Origin: Mycobacteroides sp. CBMA 271
GTDB lineage: Bacteria > Actinomycetota > Actinomycetes > Mycobacteriales > Mycobacteriaceae
Assembly: GCF_009729205.1 (NCBI RefSeq)
Contig: NZ_VTHB01000004.1
Location: 1-64,000, forward strand
Direction: 5' to 3'
DNA: 64,000 bases
In this document: positions 25,849 through 34,829 of the stretch, piece after piece
Numbering within the stretch: position 1 is the stretch's first letter
Layout of the letters: every line of letters starts with the position of its first letter
Translations under genes and position numbers: made by a program
Notes under the pieces: generated by a model
Told to the model about the DNA's origin: nothing
The model's database searches: none
The model's input: only the letters and a program-made list of their open reading frames with translations

Positions 25849-26919
25849 TCAGCGTGACCGGGGCGGCACCGGCGGGCTCACGGAGTAGCCAAAGCACACC
25901 CTGTCGTCACACGTACCGTTGCGTTGATACGGGCTTTCGTTCGCTATTGAGACCCAAAGATCGATCTGCTCGCCCACTTCTTCTTCCCCCACCGTCCACA
26001 GGAAGGTGGCGCTGGGGCCAAGTGCAATACCGAGATGACCCGACCTGGACCTCCCGTTGTCGTAGATGCTGAAAGTCCACTCGATTTCGCGGTCGTGAGG
26101 ATCGGTCGCAGAGAAGTCAAACTCGATAACTTGCCCGATCTTCAGCCGCTTCCTGTCGCCGCTTCCGACGCCATCTCTGCGGCCCTCGACGCCGAATGAG
26201 TCACGTGCGTAGTTGATGCTGGCGTAGTACGCATCAGCGGTCTCGGAGCCACTGCGGTAAACGGAGATCAAGTTCTGAATTTGCCCTGCGATTCCGGCAA
26301 GTAATTGTCGCTCGTGTGGCACAACCGGACGGGCATGCGCGATCGTATTGCGCACGTCGAGCATCGCATTCAGGTAGACCTCGGTGCGCTTCTTGTCGTC
26401 AAGAATCGGACCCGTCTTGTCCCAGTGCTTAAGGACCAACGACTTGAGGTGAAACGCCTCGGTGTAGTCGAGCAGGTCCTGGCTGACCGAGACTCCGTCT
26501 CGCCGCTTGTCCTCCTCTGTGCGTTTGGCTTCTAGCCCTTCGACCTTGTCAGCGGTGAAGTCATCGATCCATGTCGGTCCGATGGTCGCCCGGACGATCT
26601 CTCGGAAAGCGGTTTCTGCGGCGACGAGCTGTGAGTAGATGTCGACTACATAGGCCGTCGGTATCCCTGGGTCTGCCGGCGGTCCGGGAACTTCGATGTT
26701 CAGGTGTTGAGCCAGGGCCACAAGGTCATCTTGGCGACCTTGCATGAGGACTTCGCCGATTGACGGACCCTCGAAGTTGAAGCCCAGGGCGCTGAATCCG
26801 AAGTGGACAAGGAGCAGTGACTGGTCGTCTCCGCGCATCGGATCCATAGCGTCTCGCACAGAGATCACCAGGTTGTAGTGGTCGCTGCGATTGAGCTGCT
26901 GGGGCGGATCGGCCTTCAC
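25849..26919 (-). CDS. island protein C: Swt1-like HEPN domain with beta-rich C-terminus
   Basis: A 356-residue protein. Residues about 90-225 resemble Swt1-type HEPN domains: a helix starting AYVVDIYSQLVAAETAFREI, a charged middle, then LDVRNTIAHARP with R190, N191 and H195 as the RNxxxH motif. Residues about 255-345 are beta-rich (VIEFDFSATD, then EIEWTFSIYDNG), like an Ig or PKD-type module, and contain two cysteines (C337 and C342). It has no signal peptide. GTG 26919 is the only plausible start. It converges on genes A and B with 147 bp between, and its promoter would lie next to tRNA-Gly. Confidence 0.75.
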   Translation of the reverse strand: MKADPPQQLNRSDHYNLVISVRDAMDPMRGDDQSLLLVHFGFSALGFNFEGPSIGEVLMQGRQDDLVALAQHLNIEVPGPPADPGIPTAYVVDIYSQLVAAETAFREIVRATIGPTWIDDFTADKVEGLEAKRTEEDKRRDGVSVSQDLLDYTEAFHLKSLVLKHWDKTGPILDDKKRTEVYLNAMLDVRNTIAHARPVVPHERQLLAGIAGQIQNLISVYRSGSETADAYYASINYARDSFGVEGRRDGVGSGDRKRLKIGQVIEFDFSATDPHDREIEWTFSIYDNGRSRSGHLGIALGPSATFLWTVGEEEVGEQIDLWVSIANESPYQRNGTCDDRVCFGYSVSPPVPPRSR

Positions 26920-27059
26920 GGTCGGTCATTCTTTCATCGTGAGCGGACACCGGCTTGTGGGACCGCCAGATAACAGCTCAGGCAGCACGGGCGCGGCACA
27001 GGCTCGCCGCCTCGAATGGGCGTTCGAAATCGAAAAACTCGCCTGTCCGCCGAGCAGTC

Positions 27060-27075
27060 CTGGTGGAGCGGGTGA
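27060..27075 (+). repeat. attR-like 16-bp direct repeat inside the tRNA-Gly 3' end
   Basis: CTGGTGGAGCGGGTGA. Positions 27061-27074 are the reverse complement of the tRNA 3' terminus (CACCCGCTCCACCA). The tRNA therefore stays intact after the presumed insertion. Confidence 0.75.
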
Positions 27076-27137
27076 CGGGAATCGAACCCGCGTAGCTAGT
27101 TTGGAAGACTAGGGCTCTACCATTGAGCTACACCCGC
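27064..27137 (-). tRNA. tRNA-Gly (anticodon TCC)
   Basis: The minus-strand cloverleaf begins GCGGGTG and pairs with CACCCGC. The anticodon loop contains TCC, and the T-arm reads GGTTCGATTCC. It is 71 nt to the T discriminator, and CCA is encoded at 27064-27066. A second CCA follows at 27061-27063. It is the presumed integration site of the adjacent island. Confidence 0.97.
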
Positions 27138-27279
27138 ATGCTTGCGAGGTTGTCCCGCACGCGCTGACGAATGTACAGCGCTGGGGCGGATCAAATCCAA
27201 TTCATACCGTTGCATGTCGAGGCCGTAAGATCGCTGGGTCTCGTACGGAGGATTGGACGAACGACGGACGCAGGTCCAC

Positions 27280-27353
27280 CGGGGTGTAGCGCAGCTTGGT
27301 AGCGCATCCGCTTTGGGAGCGGAGGGTCGCAGGTTCAAATCCTGTCACCCCGA
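27280..27353 (+). tRNA. tRNA-Pro (anticodon TGG)
   Basis: A 74-nt cloverleaf. The acceptor CGGGGTG pairs with CACCCCG, and the discriminator is A. The anticodon stem TCCGC/GCGGA encloses a TTTGGGA loop, so the anticodon is TGG. CCA is not encoded. It lies 65 nt upstream of the trigger factor start. Confidence 0.97.
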
Positions 27354-27418
27354 CAGCACGACAGCACGAGAACCGCAGGTCAGGACGATCTGCCGCGAAC
27401 TATAAAGGAGCACTGCAC

Positions 27419-28792
27419 GTGAAGAGCACCGTCGAAAAGCTGAGCCCGACCCGGGTTCGCATCAACGTCGAGGTTCCCTTCGCAGAGCTTGAACCAGATT
27501 TCTCGAAGGCCTACAAGGAGCTGGCCCAGCAGGTCCGCCTGCCCGGATTCCGTCCCGGTAAGGCACCCGCGAAGCTGCTCGAGGCCCGCGTGGGCCGCGC
27601 CGCGGTACTGGAGCAGGTCGTCAATTCCGCGCTTCCCGGCCGGTACAGCGAGGCCGTCACCGCCTCCGACGTGAAGCCGCTCGGCCAGCCGGAGATCGAG
27701 GTCACCAAGCTTGAGGACGGCGAAGAGCTGACCTTCACCGCCGAGGTCGACGTGCGCCCCGAGATCGAGCTGCCCGACCTGAGCACGGTCGCCGTCACCG
27801 TCGAGCCGGTCATCGTCGAAGACTCCGAGATCGAGTCCGAGCTTGAGGCGCTGCGTGCACGGTTCGGAACCCTCAAGGGCGTCGAGCGTGCCGCCGAGAA
27901 CGGCGACTTCGTGTCGATCGACCTTTCGGCCACCGTCGACGGCAAGGAGGTCGCAGACGCCGCGACCACCGGTCTGTCCCACGAGATCGGCTCCGGACAG
28001 CTGATCGACGGCCTGGACGAGGCAATCATCGGCCTCAAGGCCGATGAGGAGAAGGTGTTCACCACCAAGTTGGCCGCCGGCGAGTTCGCCGGGCAGGACG
28101 CCGAGGTGACCGTCAAGGTCGGGTCGATCAAGGAACGCGAGCTGCCCGCCGCCGACGATGATTTCGCCCAGCTGGCAAGCGAATTCGACACCATCGCCGA
28201 GCTCAAGGAGAGCCTCACCGAGCAGGTGAAGGGTCGCAAGCGCATCGCCCAGGCCGATGAGATCCGCAACGAGGCCATCACCGTGCTGCTCGACACGATC
28301 GAGATCCCGGTGCCCGAGAAGATCCTCGAGGAGCAGATCAGCAACAGCCTGCATGAGGCCGTCCACGGTCTGGACCACAACGAGGACAAGCTCAACGAAA
28401 TGCTCGAAGAGCAGGGCACCTCGCGTGAGGAGTTCGACAAGGACATCCGCGAGTCCGCGACCAAGTCCATCAAGAGCGAACTGTTGCTCGACTCGATCGC
28501 CGACAAGTTCGAGATCAACGTCGACCAGCAGGACCTGACCGAGCGTCTGGTGCTCATGTCGCGCCAGTACGGCATCGAGCCGCAGCAGCTGATCCAGTAC
28601 CTCACCCAGCAGCAGCAGCTGCCCGGTCTGTACGTCGACGTGCGTCGCGGCAAGGCCATCGCGGAGGTCGTTCGTCAGGCCAAGGTCACCGATTCCACCG
28701 GTGCCGACGTGGACGTCGAGGCCGTGCTGGGACCGCGTCGCGAGGTCGCGGCCGAGGCGGATGCAGCCGACGCCGAGGGCGACACCGAATAA
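27419..28792 (+). CDS. tig: trigger factor (ribosome-associated chaperone, PPIase)
   Basis: A 457-residue trigger factor. The N-terminal ribosome-binding domain carries the signature [10 protein letters not shown] (41-50). The FKBP-type prolyl isomerase domain covers about 150-235. The helical chaperone body follows, ending in an acidic, Ala-rich tail ([13 protein letters not shown]). It binds nascent chains at the ribosome exit. GTG 27419 has AAAGGAG 8 nt upstream; an in-frame extension into the tRNA-Pro gene is not credible. tig, clpP1, clpP2 and clpX lie in line as in M. tuberculosis. Confidence 0.97.
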   Translation: MKSTVEKLSPTRVRINVEVPFAELEPDFSKAYKELAQQVRLPGFRPGKAPAKLLEARVGRAAVLEQVVNSALPGRYSEAVTASDVKPLGQPEIEVTKLEDGEELTFTAEVDVRPEIELPDLSTVAVTVEPVIVEDSEIESELEALRARFGTLKGVERAAENGDFVSIDLSATVDGKEVADAATTGLSHEIGSGQLIDGLDEAIIGLKADEEKVFTTKLAAGEFAGQDAEVTVKVGSIKERELPAADDDFAQLASEFDTIAELKESLTEQVKGRKRIAQADEIRNEAITVLLDTIEIPVPEKILEEQISNSLHEAVHGLDHNEDKLNEMLEEQGTSREEFDKDIRESATKSIKSELLLDSIADKFEINVDQQDLTERLVLMSRQYGIEPQQLIQYLTQQQQLPGLYVDVRRGKAIAEVVRQAKVTDSTGADVDVEAVLGPRREVAAEADAADAEGDTE

Positions 28793-28913
28793 CGCTCTGA
28801 GCGAACTCGCCCGTGGTGGGGAGTGCGCAGCGGCCGATGTTGGTTAATGTCGGCAGTACGCAGAATGGTTCTCAAGCGAAACTCCGAAGCGCTATACGAA
28901 GGCAGGTTGCACA

Positions 28914-29516
28914 GTGACTGAAATGCGTTCGGCGACAGCCGGGCTCAACCTCATCGACTCGGTGTATGAGCGCCTGCTCTCCGAGCGCATCATTTTCCTG
29001 GGCCAGCAGGTGGACGACGATATCGCCAACAAGCTGTGCGCGCAGATCCTGCTGCTGACGGCGGAGGACCCCACCAAGGACATCCACCTGTACATCAACT
29101 CCCCGGGTGGGTCGATCAGCGCCGGCATGGCGATCTTCGACACCATGGAGCTGTCCGAGTGCGATATCGCCACCTACGCGATGGGCATGGCGGCATCGAT
29201 GGGCGAGTTCCTGCTGGCAGCGGGCACGAAGGGCAAGCGGCACGCCCTGGCGCACGCCCGCATCCTGATGCACCAGCCGTTGGGTGGTGTGACCGGTAGC
29301 GCCTCCGATATCGCGATCCAGGCCGAGCAGTTCCAGGTCATCAAGAAGGAAATGTTCCGCCTCAACGCCGAATTCACCGGCAAGAGCGTCGAGCAGATCG
29401 AGGCCGACTCGGACCGTGACCGCTGGTTCACCGCACCCGAAGCCCTGGAATACGGGTTCGTCGACAAGATCATCAGCCGTGGCGGTCTCAACGGCAGCAA
29501 GGGAGCGTCCAAGTGA
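28914..29516 (+). CDS. clpP1: ATP-dependent Clp protease proteolytic subunit 1
   Basis: A 200-residue serine protease subunit. The catalytic triad is S95 (MAASMGEF), H120 (LMHQP) and D169, each offset by 3 from the M. tuberculosis residues 98, 123 and 172. Mycobacterial ClpP1 forms a mixed two-ring complex with ClpP2 and works with ClpX or ClpC1. The start is GTG 28914; an ATG three codons later is also possible. A GTGA overlap couples it to clpP2. The 121 bp upstream should hold the promoter. Confidence 0.97.
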   Translation: MTEMRSATAGLNLIDSVYERLLSERIIFLGQQVDDDIANKLCAQILLLTAEDPTKDIHLYINSPGGSISAGMAIFDTMELSECDIATYAMGMAASMGEFLLAAGTKGKRHALAHARILMHQPLGGVTGSASDIAIQAEQFQVIKKEMFRLNAEFTGKSVEQIEADSDRDRWFTAPEALEYGFVDKIISRGGLNGSKGASK

Positions 29517-30166
29517 TCTCGAAGCACCTCAACCCGGAATTGGCTCCGCAGGCGCGCTACATCCTGCCGCAGTTCGTCGAGCAGTCGAGTTTCGGCGTGA
29601 AGACCTCGGACCCGTACAACAAGCTGTTCGAGGAGCGCATCATCTTCCTGGGCAACCAGGTAGATGACGTGTCATCCAACGACATCATGGCCCAGCTGCT
29701 GGTGCTGGAATCACAGGATCCCGACCGCGAAATCACCATGTACATCAACTCCCCGGGTGGCTCCTTCACCTCGTTGATGGCGATCTACGACACCATGCAG
29801 TACGTGCGCTCAGACATCCGCACCGTGGTGCTGGGCCAGGCCGCGTCGGCCGCTGCGGTGCTGCTCGCGGCCGGTACGCCCGGCAAGCGGATGGCGCTGC
29901 CCAACGCTCGCGTGTTGATCCACCAGCCGTCACTCTCGGGTGTCATCCAGGGGCAGTTCACCGACCTGGAGATCCAGGCCAAGGAGATCGAGCGCATGCG
30001 GGTGCTGCAGGAGACAACCCTGTCCCGGCACACCGGTAAGGCCGCGGCGGACATCCGCAAGGACACCGACCGCGACAAGATCTTCACCGCTGAAGAGGCC
30101 AAGGAATACGGGATGATCGACGTCGTCCTGGAGTACCGCAAGCTCTCCGCTCAGGCAGCGTCGTAA
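29513..30166 (+). CDS. clpP2: ATP-dependent Clp protease proteolytic subunit 2
   Basis: A 217-residue subunit paired with ClpP1. The triad is S112 (GQAASAAA), H137 (LIHQP) and D188, offset by 2 from the M. tuberculosis numbering. The longer N-terminus (MISKHLNPELAPQARY) includes the propeptide that is processed on activation. GTG 29513 overlaps the clpP1 stop by 4 bp, which should give near-equal synthesis of the two rings. Downstream, 30200-30206 and 30238-30244 can pair and may help terminate the operon before clpX. Confidence 0.97.
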   Translation: MISKHLNPELAPQARYILPQFVEQSSFGVKTSDPYNKLFEERIIFLGNQVDDVSSNDIMAQLLVLESQDPDREITMYINSPGGSFTSLMAIYDTMQYVRSDIRTVVLGQAASAAAVLLAAGTPGKRMALPNARVLIHQPSLSGVIQGQFTDLEIQAKEIERMRVLQETTLSRHTGKAAADIRKDTDRDKIFTAEEAKEYGMIDVVLEYRKLSAQAAS

Positions 30167-30408
30167 CTGCCGGGTGGTGAGCTCGGATAACAGTTGCAAC
30201 ACACCGGTCCTCGGCGCGCGTCATCCGCGGCTCCGGTCGGTGTGAGGCGATATGTTCTCCAGCACGGCAGCGCGTAAATGCCGTCGGTGCGATTCGCTTT
30301 ATCGGTCGCGGTGCGGCAGAGGTAGCGGGTAGCGTCGGGACCAACAGGTCAGAGGACGTGCTGACAACACGATCCACCACCGCGTGACAGGAAGTAGGAC
30401 TGGCCCCC

Positions 30409-31689
30409 ATGGCACGTATCGGAGACGGCGGCGACCTGCTGAAATGCTCGTTCTGCGGAAAGAGCCAGAAGCAGGTCAAGAAGCTCATCGCCGGCCCCGG
30501 CGTGTACATCTGCGATGAATGCATCGACCTCTGCAATGAGATCATCGAAGAGGAATTGGCCGACGCCGACGACGTCAAGCTCGATGAGCTGCCCAAGCCG
30601 GCCGAGATCCGCGACTTCCTGGAGAACTACGTCATCGGCCAGGACAACGCGAAGAAGACGCTGGCAGTCGCCGTCTACAACCACTACAAGCGCATCCAGG
30701 CCGGCGACAAGGCCCGCGACGCCCGTGGCGAGACCGTGGAACTGGCCAAATCCAACATCTTGATGCTGGGTCCCACCGGCTGCGGCAAGACCTACCTGGC
30801 GCAGACATTGGCCAAGATGCTGAATGTGCCGTTCGCCATCGCTGACGCCACCGCACTTACCGAGGCCGGGTATGTCGGCGAGGATGTCGAGAACATTCTC
30901 CTCAAGCTGATTCAGGCCGCCGACTATGACGTGAAGCGCGCCGAGACCGGCATCATCTACATCGACGAGGTCGACAAGATTGCCCGCAAGAGCGAGAACC
31001 CGTCGATCACGCGCGACGTCTCCGGTGAGGGTGTGCAGCAGGCGCTGCTGAAGATCCTGGAAGGAACCCAGGCCTCGGTGCCCCCGCAGGGCGGGCGCAA
31101 GCACCCGCACCAGGAGTTCATCCAGATCGACACCACCAACGTGCTGTTCATCGTGGCGGGTGCCTTCGCGGGCCTGGAAAAGATCGTGTCGGACCGTGTT
31201 GGCAAGCGCGGCTTAGGTTTTGGTGCCGAGGTCAAGTCGAAGGCCGATATCGACACCGCCGACCACTTCGCCGACGTCATGCCCGAGGACCTGATCAAGT
31301 TTGGTCTCATCCCCGAGTTCATCGGCCGCCTGCCGATCGTCGCCTCGGTGACCAACCTGGACAGGGAATCGCTCATCACGATCCTGTCGGAGCCGAAGAA
31401 CGCGCTGGTCAAGCAGTACACGCGCCTCTTCGACATGGACGGCGTGGAGCTGGAGTTCGAGCAGGATGCGCTGGAGGCTATCGCCGATCAGGCCATCCAC
31501 CGTGGCACCGGGGCCCGCGGGCTGCGCGCCATCATGGAGGAAGTGCTGCAGCCGGTGATGTATGACATCCCGAGCCGCGATGACGTCGCCAAGGTTGTGG
31601 TGACCAGGGAGACCGTCATCGACAACGTGTTGCCGACCATCGTGCCCCGCAAGCCTTCGCGTGCCGAGCGTCGCGACAAGAGCGCCTAG
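30409..31689 (+). CDS. clpX: Clp protease ATP-binding subunit ClpX
   Basis: A 426-residue AAA+ unfoldase. The N-terminal zinc-binding domain has C13, C16, C35 and C38 (CSFC and CDEC). Walker A GPTGCGKT is at 121-128, and Walker [10 protein letters not shown] at about residues 182-190. It selects and unfolds substrates for ClpP1P2. The 242-bp gap upstream probably holds its own promoter; there is an AGGAAGTAGG ribosome site before ATG 30409. Confidence 0.97.
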   Translation: MARIGDGGDLLKCSFCGKSQKQVKKLIAGPGVYICDECIDLCNEIIEEELADADDVKLDELPKPAEIRDFLENYVIGQDNAKKTLAVAVYNHYKRIQAGDKARDARGETVELAKSNILMLGPTGCGKTYLAQTLAKMLNVPFAIADATALTEAGYVGEDVENILLKLIQAADYDVKRAETGIIYIDEVDKIARKSENPSITRDVSGEGVQQALLKILEGTQASVPPQGGRKHPHQEFIQIDTTNVLFIVAGAFAGLEKIVSDRVGKRGLGFGAEVKSKADIDTADHFADVMPEDLIKFGLIPEFIGRLPIVASVTNLDRESLITILSEPKNALVKQYTRLFDMDGVELEFEQDALEAIADQAIHRGTGARGLRAIMEEVLQPVMYDIPSRDDVAKVVVTRETVIDNVLPTIVPRKPSRAERRDKSA

Positions 31690-31709
31690 CTCACCGGGCC
31701 GGCGGGGCC

Positions 31710-32375
31710 CTACAGGTTATTGAACGTCAGGCCGTTACGCGTTTGAGCAGCGCCCGAATCAAAGTCGTCTTGGGACGGAATGGGGTTGCACCCGCTGTTT
31801 TGATCGGGTGATCTCGTGAATGAGTGGACGGTGATCAGATACGAGTTTGTTGCAGTGCGGACGGCGATCTCGCGGTGCGCCTCCTCGTCGATGCAGCAGA
31901 CCGTGCCATCGTCGAGTTGATTGGCGCCGCGTACTCGCTGATACCAAGACGGGTAGCCCTGATAATCCGCCTGCGAGCTGTCGACCGTACCGGATCGTCG
32001 TTGACTGTTCCGTGACCAGTTTTCGCGGAGATCGGGAGTGATGTCGGCGTTGGTCGACGACTTCGCGATGTAAACAACCAGATGGCTAGAGGCAGTTGCG
32101 GCAACGCGTGACTGAGAAAGAGCAACCAACGGATTGGATGGAATCTCCGCTGGCTGCCAACCATCTGCGGTGCGCAGTACAAGTGCAAGATCGCCGGCAT
32201 CTTTCAGCTCGATGGACTTCGTGTCCTTGGGGGTGCTCATCGTGATCATCCATTGCCCGCGGCCATAGGGCCCCGAGCACGTCTGCGCCGTCGGATCCGC
32301 GTGGACCAGCGCCGGGGTAATGGCGACGACGAGGACGGCGACCGCGCCCGCAATCCCGAACTTTGTCCCGATCAT
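31710..32375 (-). CDS. exported protein of unknown function
   Basis: A 221-residue protein with a Sec signal peptide: basic start, hydrophobic core (GIAGAVAVLVVAITPALV) and a likely cleavage after VHA at about residue 26. The mature part contains four cysteines (CSGPYG, two adjacent in GTVCCID, and SGCNPI), which could form disulfides outside the cytoplasm. I recognise no family. It ends close to clpX (convergent) and is divergent from the isomerase-like gene, 39 bp from start to start. Confidence 0.75.
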   Translation of the reverse strand: MIGTKFGIAGAVAVLVVAITPALVHADPTAQTCSGPYGRGQWMITMSTPKDTKSIELKDAGDLALVLRTADGWQPAEIPSNPLVALSQSRVAATASSHLVVYIAKSSTNADITPDLRENWSRNSQRRSGTVDSSQADYQGYPSWYQRVRGANQLDDGTVCCIDEEAHREIAVRTATNSYLITVHSFTRSPDQNSGCNPIPSQDDFDSGAAQTRNGLTFNNL

Positions 32376-32414
32376 GACGGGATCCTAGTTGGGCAACGGC
32401 GGTAGCCTCTATGC

Positions 32415-33035
32415 GTGAGCACGATGGAACTGGCCCGTGCCGAGCGGCGTGACTTTACGAACCTGCTGGAGGAACTGACTCCCGAGCAGTGGGATGCCCC
32501 ATCGCTCTGCACCCAGTGGCGGGTGCGCGATGTGGTGGCGCATTTTGTCGGTTTCGAGGATCTCAGCCGCGCGGCGATGGTGCCGCGTTTCATTAAGGGT
32601 GGGTTCAACCCGAATCGTATAAACGCCACCCGGCTCGCCGAACTGTCCGGGCTGAGCCCTGAGCAACTTGTGGAACGGGTGCGTGCCAGCGAGACTCCGC
32701 GCGGGCTCACCGCAGGGTTCGACGGTCGGATTGCTTTGCTGGACAGCATGATCCACCAGCAGGACGTGCGGCGTCCGCTGGGAATCCCACGTGTAATTCC
32801 CGAGGACAGGCTGCGGGTGGCCATGGACTTCGCGACGTGGGCGCCGTTGGTTCGGGGTTTCTGGCGTGGCCGGGGAGTGCGGTTGGTGGCCTCCGATATG
32901 GACTGGACGTTCGGACGGGGGTCGGAGGTGACCGGGCCGGCGGAGGCGGTGCTGATGGCCATGGGCGCACGCGCCGACGCGCTTAAGGATCTCGATGGTC
33001 CAGGTAAATCGACCCTGGCGCAACATATTTCGTAA
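32415..33035 (+). CDS. mycothiol-dependent maleylpyruvate isomerase family (DinB-like) protein
   Basis: A 206-residue protein of the TIGR03083/MDMPI group. The N-terminal helix bundle has WRVRDVVAHFVGFE, with H43 as a metal ligand, and a second likely metal patch in DSMIHQQDVRRPLG. Family members are zinc enzymes that use mycothiol as a cofactor, such as maleylpyruvate isomerase; the actual substrate is unknown. The start is GTG 32415. The GNAT gene begins 19 nt after its stop, so the two may be co-transcribed. Confidence 0.8.
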   Translation: MSTMELARAERRDFTNLLEELTPEQWDAPSLCTQWRVRDVVAHFVGFEDLSRAAMVPRFIKGGFNPNRINATRLAELSGLSPEQLVERVRASETPRGLTAGFDGRIALLDSMIHQQDVRRPLGIPRVIPEDRLRVAMDFATWAPLVRGFWRGRGVRLVASDMDWTFGRGSEVTGPAEAVLMAMGARADALKDLDGPGKSTLAQHIS

Positions 33036-33054
33036 CCCCAGTAAGCTGGAAGAG

Positions 33055-33597
33055 ATGTCTACCGAGTTCATGAGCCAACCGACACTCGAGGGGCCAACGC
33101 TCACCCTCCGTCCGTTGGAAGAAGACGACCTTGAGCCGCTGCACCGCGCCGCCAGCGACCCGCTGATCTGGGCGCAACACCCGAGCTCAGACCGTCACGA
33201 GCGGACGGTGTTCGAGAAGTGGTTCGCGGAAGCTCTGGCGGCGAAATCCCTTGTCATCATCGATCACTCGACGGGGGAGATGATCGGGTCTTCCCGTTTC
33301 TACGAGTGGGATCCGAACAAGCGTGAGGTCGCGATCGGCTATACCTTTATCACCCGCGAGTACTGGGGTGGCACGGTCAACGCCGAACTGAAGACCCTCA
33401 TGCTGGATTACGCGTTCATCAACGCCGACCTGGTGTGGTTCCACGTGGGTGCAACCAACCTTCGGTCTCAGAAGGCGCTCGCCAAGATCGGTGCTCACGA
33501 GCATCATCGGCAAAAGCGGGTAGGCAGCAACGACGTGCCGGAGGACTACGTGTACTTCACCATCACCGCCGCTGACTGGCGCGAAGCGTCCGACTGA
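33055..33597 (+). CDS. GNAT-family N-acetyltransferase (RimJ/RimL type)
   Basis: A 180-residue acetyltransferase. It shows the RimJ/L pattern: LRPLEEDDLEPLHRA at the start, IGSSRFYEWD in the central strand, GYTFITREYWGG at the acetyl-CoA region and the late motif NLRSQKALAKIGA. The substrate is unknown. ATG 33055 is preceded by GGAAGAG and fits the start of the fold; an upstream in-frame ATG at 32995 lies inside the preceding gene. Confidence 0.85.
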   Translation: MSTEFMSQPTLEGPTLTLRPLEEDDLEPLHRAASDPLIWAQHPSSDRHERTVFEKWFAEALAAKSLVIIDHSTGEMIGSSRFYEWDPNKREVAIGYTFITREYWGGTVNAELKTLMLDYAFINADLVWFHVGATNLRSQKALAKIGAHEHHRQKRVGSNDVPEDYVYFTITAADWREASD

Positions 33598-33621
33598 GCG
33601 CCGCGCTCATCGTTGCCTGGG

Positions 33622-33852
33622 TCAGCGCGGAGCCGGGTCCTCGTCGACCTCGGACGTCGTACGAAACTCGTCCTGCTCGGCCCGTTTGGCTGCCTCGCGC
33701 ATCTCGAAGGCATCGGTGGCGATCTCGCCGATCTGCCTCGTGACGTCACCGACCGCCCCCGTGATGATCTTGGCGATCTCCCCGATGTGCTCGGCGGTCG
33801 AGGACACAACCTCCTGCGCGAGGTCCTTATTGCGTTCGAACTTGCTCACCAC
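33622..33852 (-). CDS. small helical protein of unknown function
   Basis: A 76-residue charged protein. Residues 10-60 form one long amphipathic helix (EHIGEIAKIITGAVGDVTRQ), and the acidic tail is disordered. There is no signal or membrane segment. The start is GTG 33852 or the next GTG at 33849. It lies 10 bp downstream of the flavin reductase gene on the same strand, so it may be the last gene of that unit. I do not recognise it. Confidence 0.6.
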   Translation of the reverse strand: MVSKFERNKDLAQEVVSSTAEHIGEIAKIITGAVGDVTRQIGEIATDAFEMREAAKRAEQDEFRTTSEVDEDPAPR

Positions 33853-33862
33853 GTCGCCTAAC

Positions 33863-34717
33863 TTACGCTTCGACCGAGCTTTCGCGCTCGTCGACGACGA
33901 TCACGGGGTCGAACTCCTCGGTGTGCAGCCGGTCGGCCAGGCCGCGCCCGGTGTAGAGCTCGGTGACCGCCTTATGCAGTGCCGGCGGTCCGCACAAGAA
34001 GGTCTGCGCGTCCGCGTACCAGGGCGCGATGGCCTCGAGCTGACCGGCGCTGAAGTGGCTGCCCCCGGCGCGGGTGTACTCGATGTGCGCCGTCACCGAC
34101 GGAACCTCGCCCAATGCGGCCAGTTCACCGGCATACGCGTTGTCCGCGGGTGTCGGGGCGTAGTAGAGCACCGCGAGCTGGCCGGGGTACCCGTCCCCGA
34201 CGAGCGTTCTCGCCATTGAGAGAACGGGTGTAATCCCGCTTCCGGCGGCGATCAGCACGGTCCGAATGGGACGCGGCGCGGGGAGCGTGAACGTCCCTGC
34301 GGCCTGAGTGAGGGTGTAGAGGTCGCCAACCGCGGCGTGCTTGTACAGGTAGTTGGACACCAACCCGTCGGGGCGGCGCGCGATGGTGAGCTCGATGATC
34401 TCGCGGCCGGTATCGGCGCAGGACGGCGAGAAGCGTCGGACATGCGGGATGCCGTCGATCGCGACGCTCAATTGTACGAACTGACCTGCGTGGAAGCCCT
34501 GGAACTGGCGAGTGGTACGCAGGGTCAGGGTGACCGAGCCGGTGGTGCGACGCTGTACCCGGATGACCCGGGCACTGGCCTCTTCCCCGGTGATCTTCGG
34601 GTCAACCAGGTCGAGGTGCCGGTCGACGGAGTGTGGGGTGAGGGCGGACGAGACTAGCCGGCCCAATGAGGACTCCGGGGTCAGGATGCGTCGGGTGACT
34701 TTAGTTATAAATGTCAT
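33863..34717 (-). CDS. FNR-type flavin oxidoreductase lacking the ferredoxin domain
   Basis: A 284-residue ferredoxin-NADP reductase-like protein. The FAD site is RFSPS (95-99), the nucleotide-binding loop is GSGITP (159-164), and CGPP is at 242-245. The N-terminus resembles the mycobacterial reductases that feed acyl-CoA desaturases (Rv3230c type, about 380 residues). Those carry a C-terminal plant-type 2Fe-2S domain. This one ends at EEFDPVIVVDERE with no cysteine cluster, so electrons must leave by another route. A strong ribosome site (GGAGGGAG) precedes the ATG. It is divergent from a FabR-like regulator, which fits control by fatty-acid status. Confidence 0.82.
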   Translation of the reverse strand: MTFITKVTRRILTPESSLGRLVSSALTPHSVDRHLDLVDPKITGEEASARVIRVQRRTTGSVTLTLRTTRQFQGFHAGQFVQLSVAIDGIPHVRRFSPSCADTGREIIELTIARRPDGLVSNYLYKHAAVGDLYTLTQAAGTFTLPAPRPIRTVLIAAGSGITPVLSMARTLVGDGYPGQLAVLYYAPTPADNAYAGELAALGEVPSVTAHIEYTRAGGSHFSAGQLEAIAPWYADAQTFLCGPPALHKAVTELYTGRGLADRLHTEEFDPVIVVDERESSVEA

Positions 34718-34744
34718 TCGAACTCCCTCCTTAAGTTAACGAAT

Positions 34745-34763
34745 GTACACTCAAATTGTGAAC
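34745..34763. promoter_or_regulatory. candidate TetR operator between reductase and regulator genes
   Basis: GTACAC (34745-34750) and GTGAAC (34758-34763) form an inverted repeat matching at 5 of 6 positions around a 7-nt AT-rich spacer. It sits between the divergent reductase and the conserved part of the TetR gene, where an autoregulatory operator is expected. This is inference from symmetry only. Confidence 0.35.
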
Positions 34764-34829
34764 GATGACGCCCCCGTTAAGTCAAGCCGCAATCGCCGTG
34801 TCGGTTATCGCAGCGTTAAGGTGGCCGCT

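Larger units (their letters stand above)
24158..27075. mobile_element. candidate integrase-less genomic island at tRNA-Gly with HEPN genes
   Basis: An exact 16-bp direct repeat (CTGGTGGAGCGGGTGA) occurs at 24158-24173 and at 27060-27075. The right copy covers the 3' end of tRNA-Gly(TCC), including its encoded CCA. This is the geometry left by site-specific integration into a tRNA 3' end. Between the copies lie three genes whose base composition is visibly lower than that of the neighbours; lines 24361-24420 and 25441-25500 are 30/60 and 29/60 G+C by hand count. There is no integrase, transposase or replication gene inside, so mobilisation would need an enzyme supplied in trans. Confidence 0.72.

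Noticed and set aside
24188..27059. Integrase, transposase or phage structural gene inside the island
   Set aside because: I looked for one on both strands; the three genes fill the space and none resembles a recombinase.
28793..28913. ClgR operator in front of clpP1
   Set aside because: ClgR control is known for mycobacterial clp genes, but I could not place a convincing palindromic site here.
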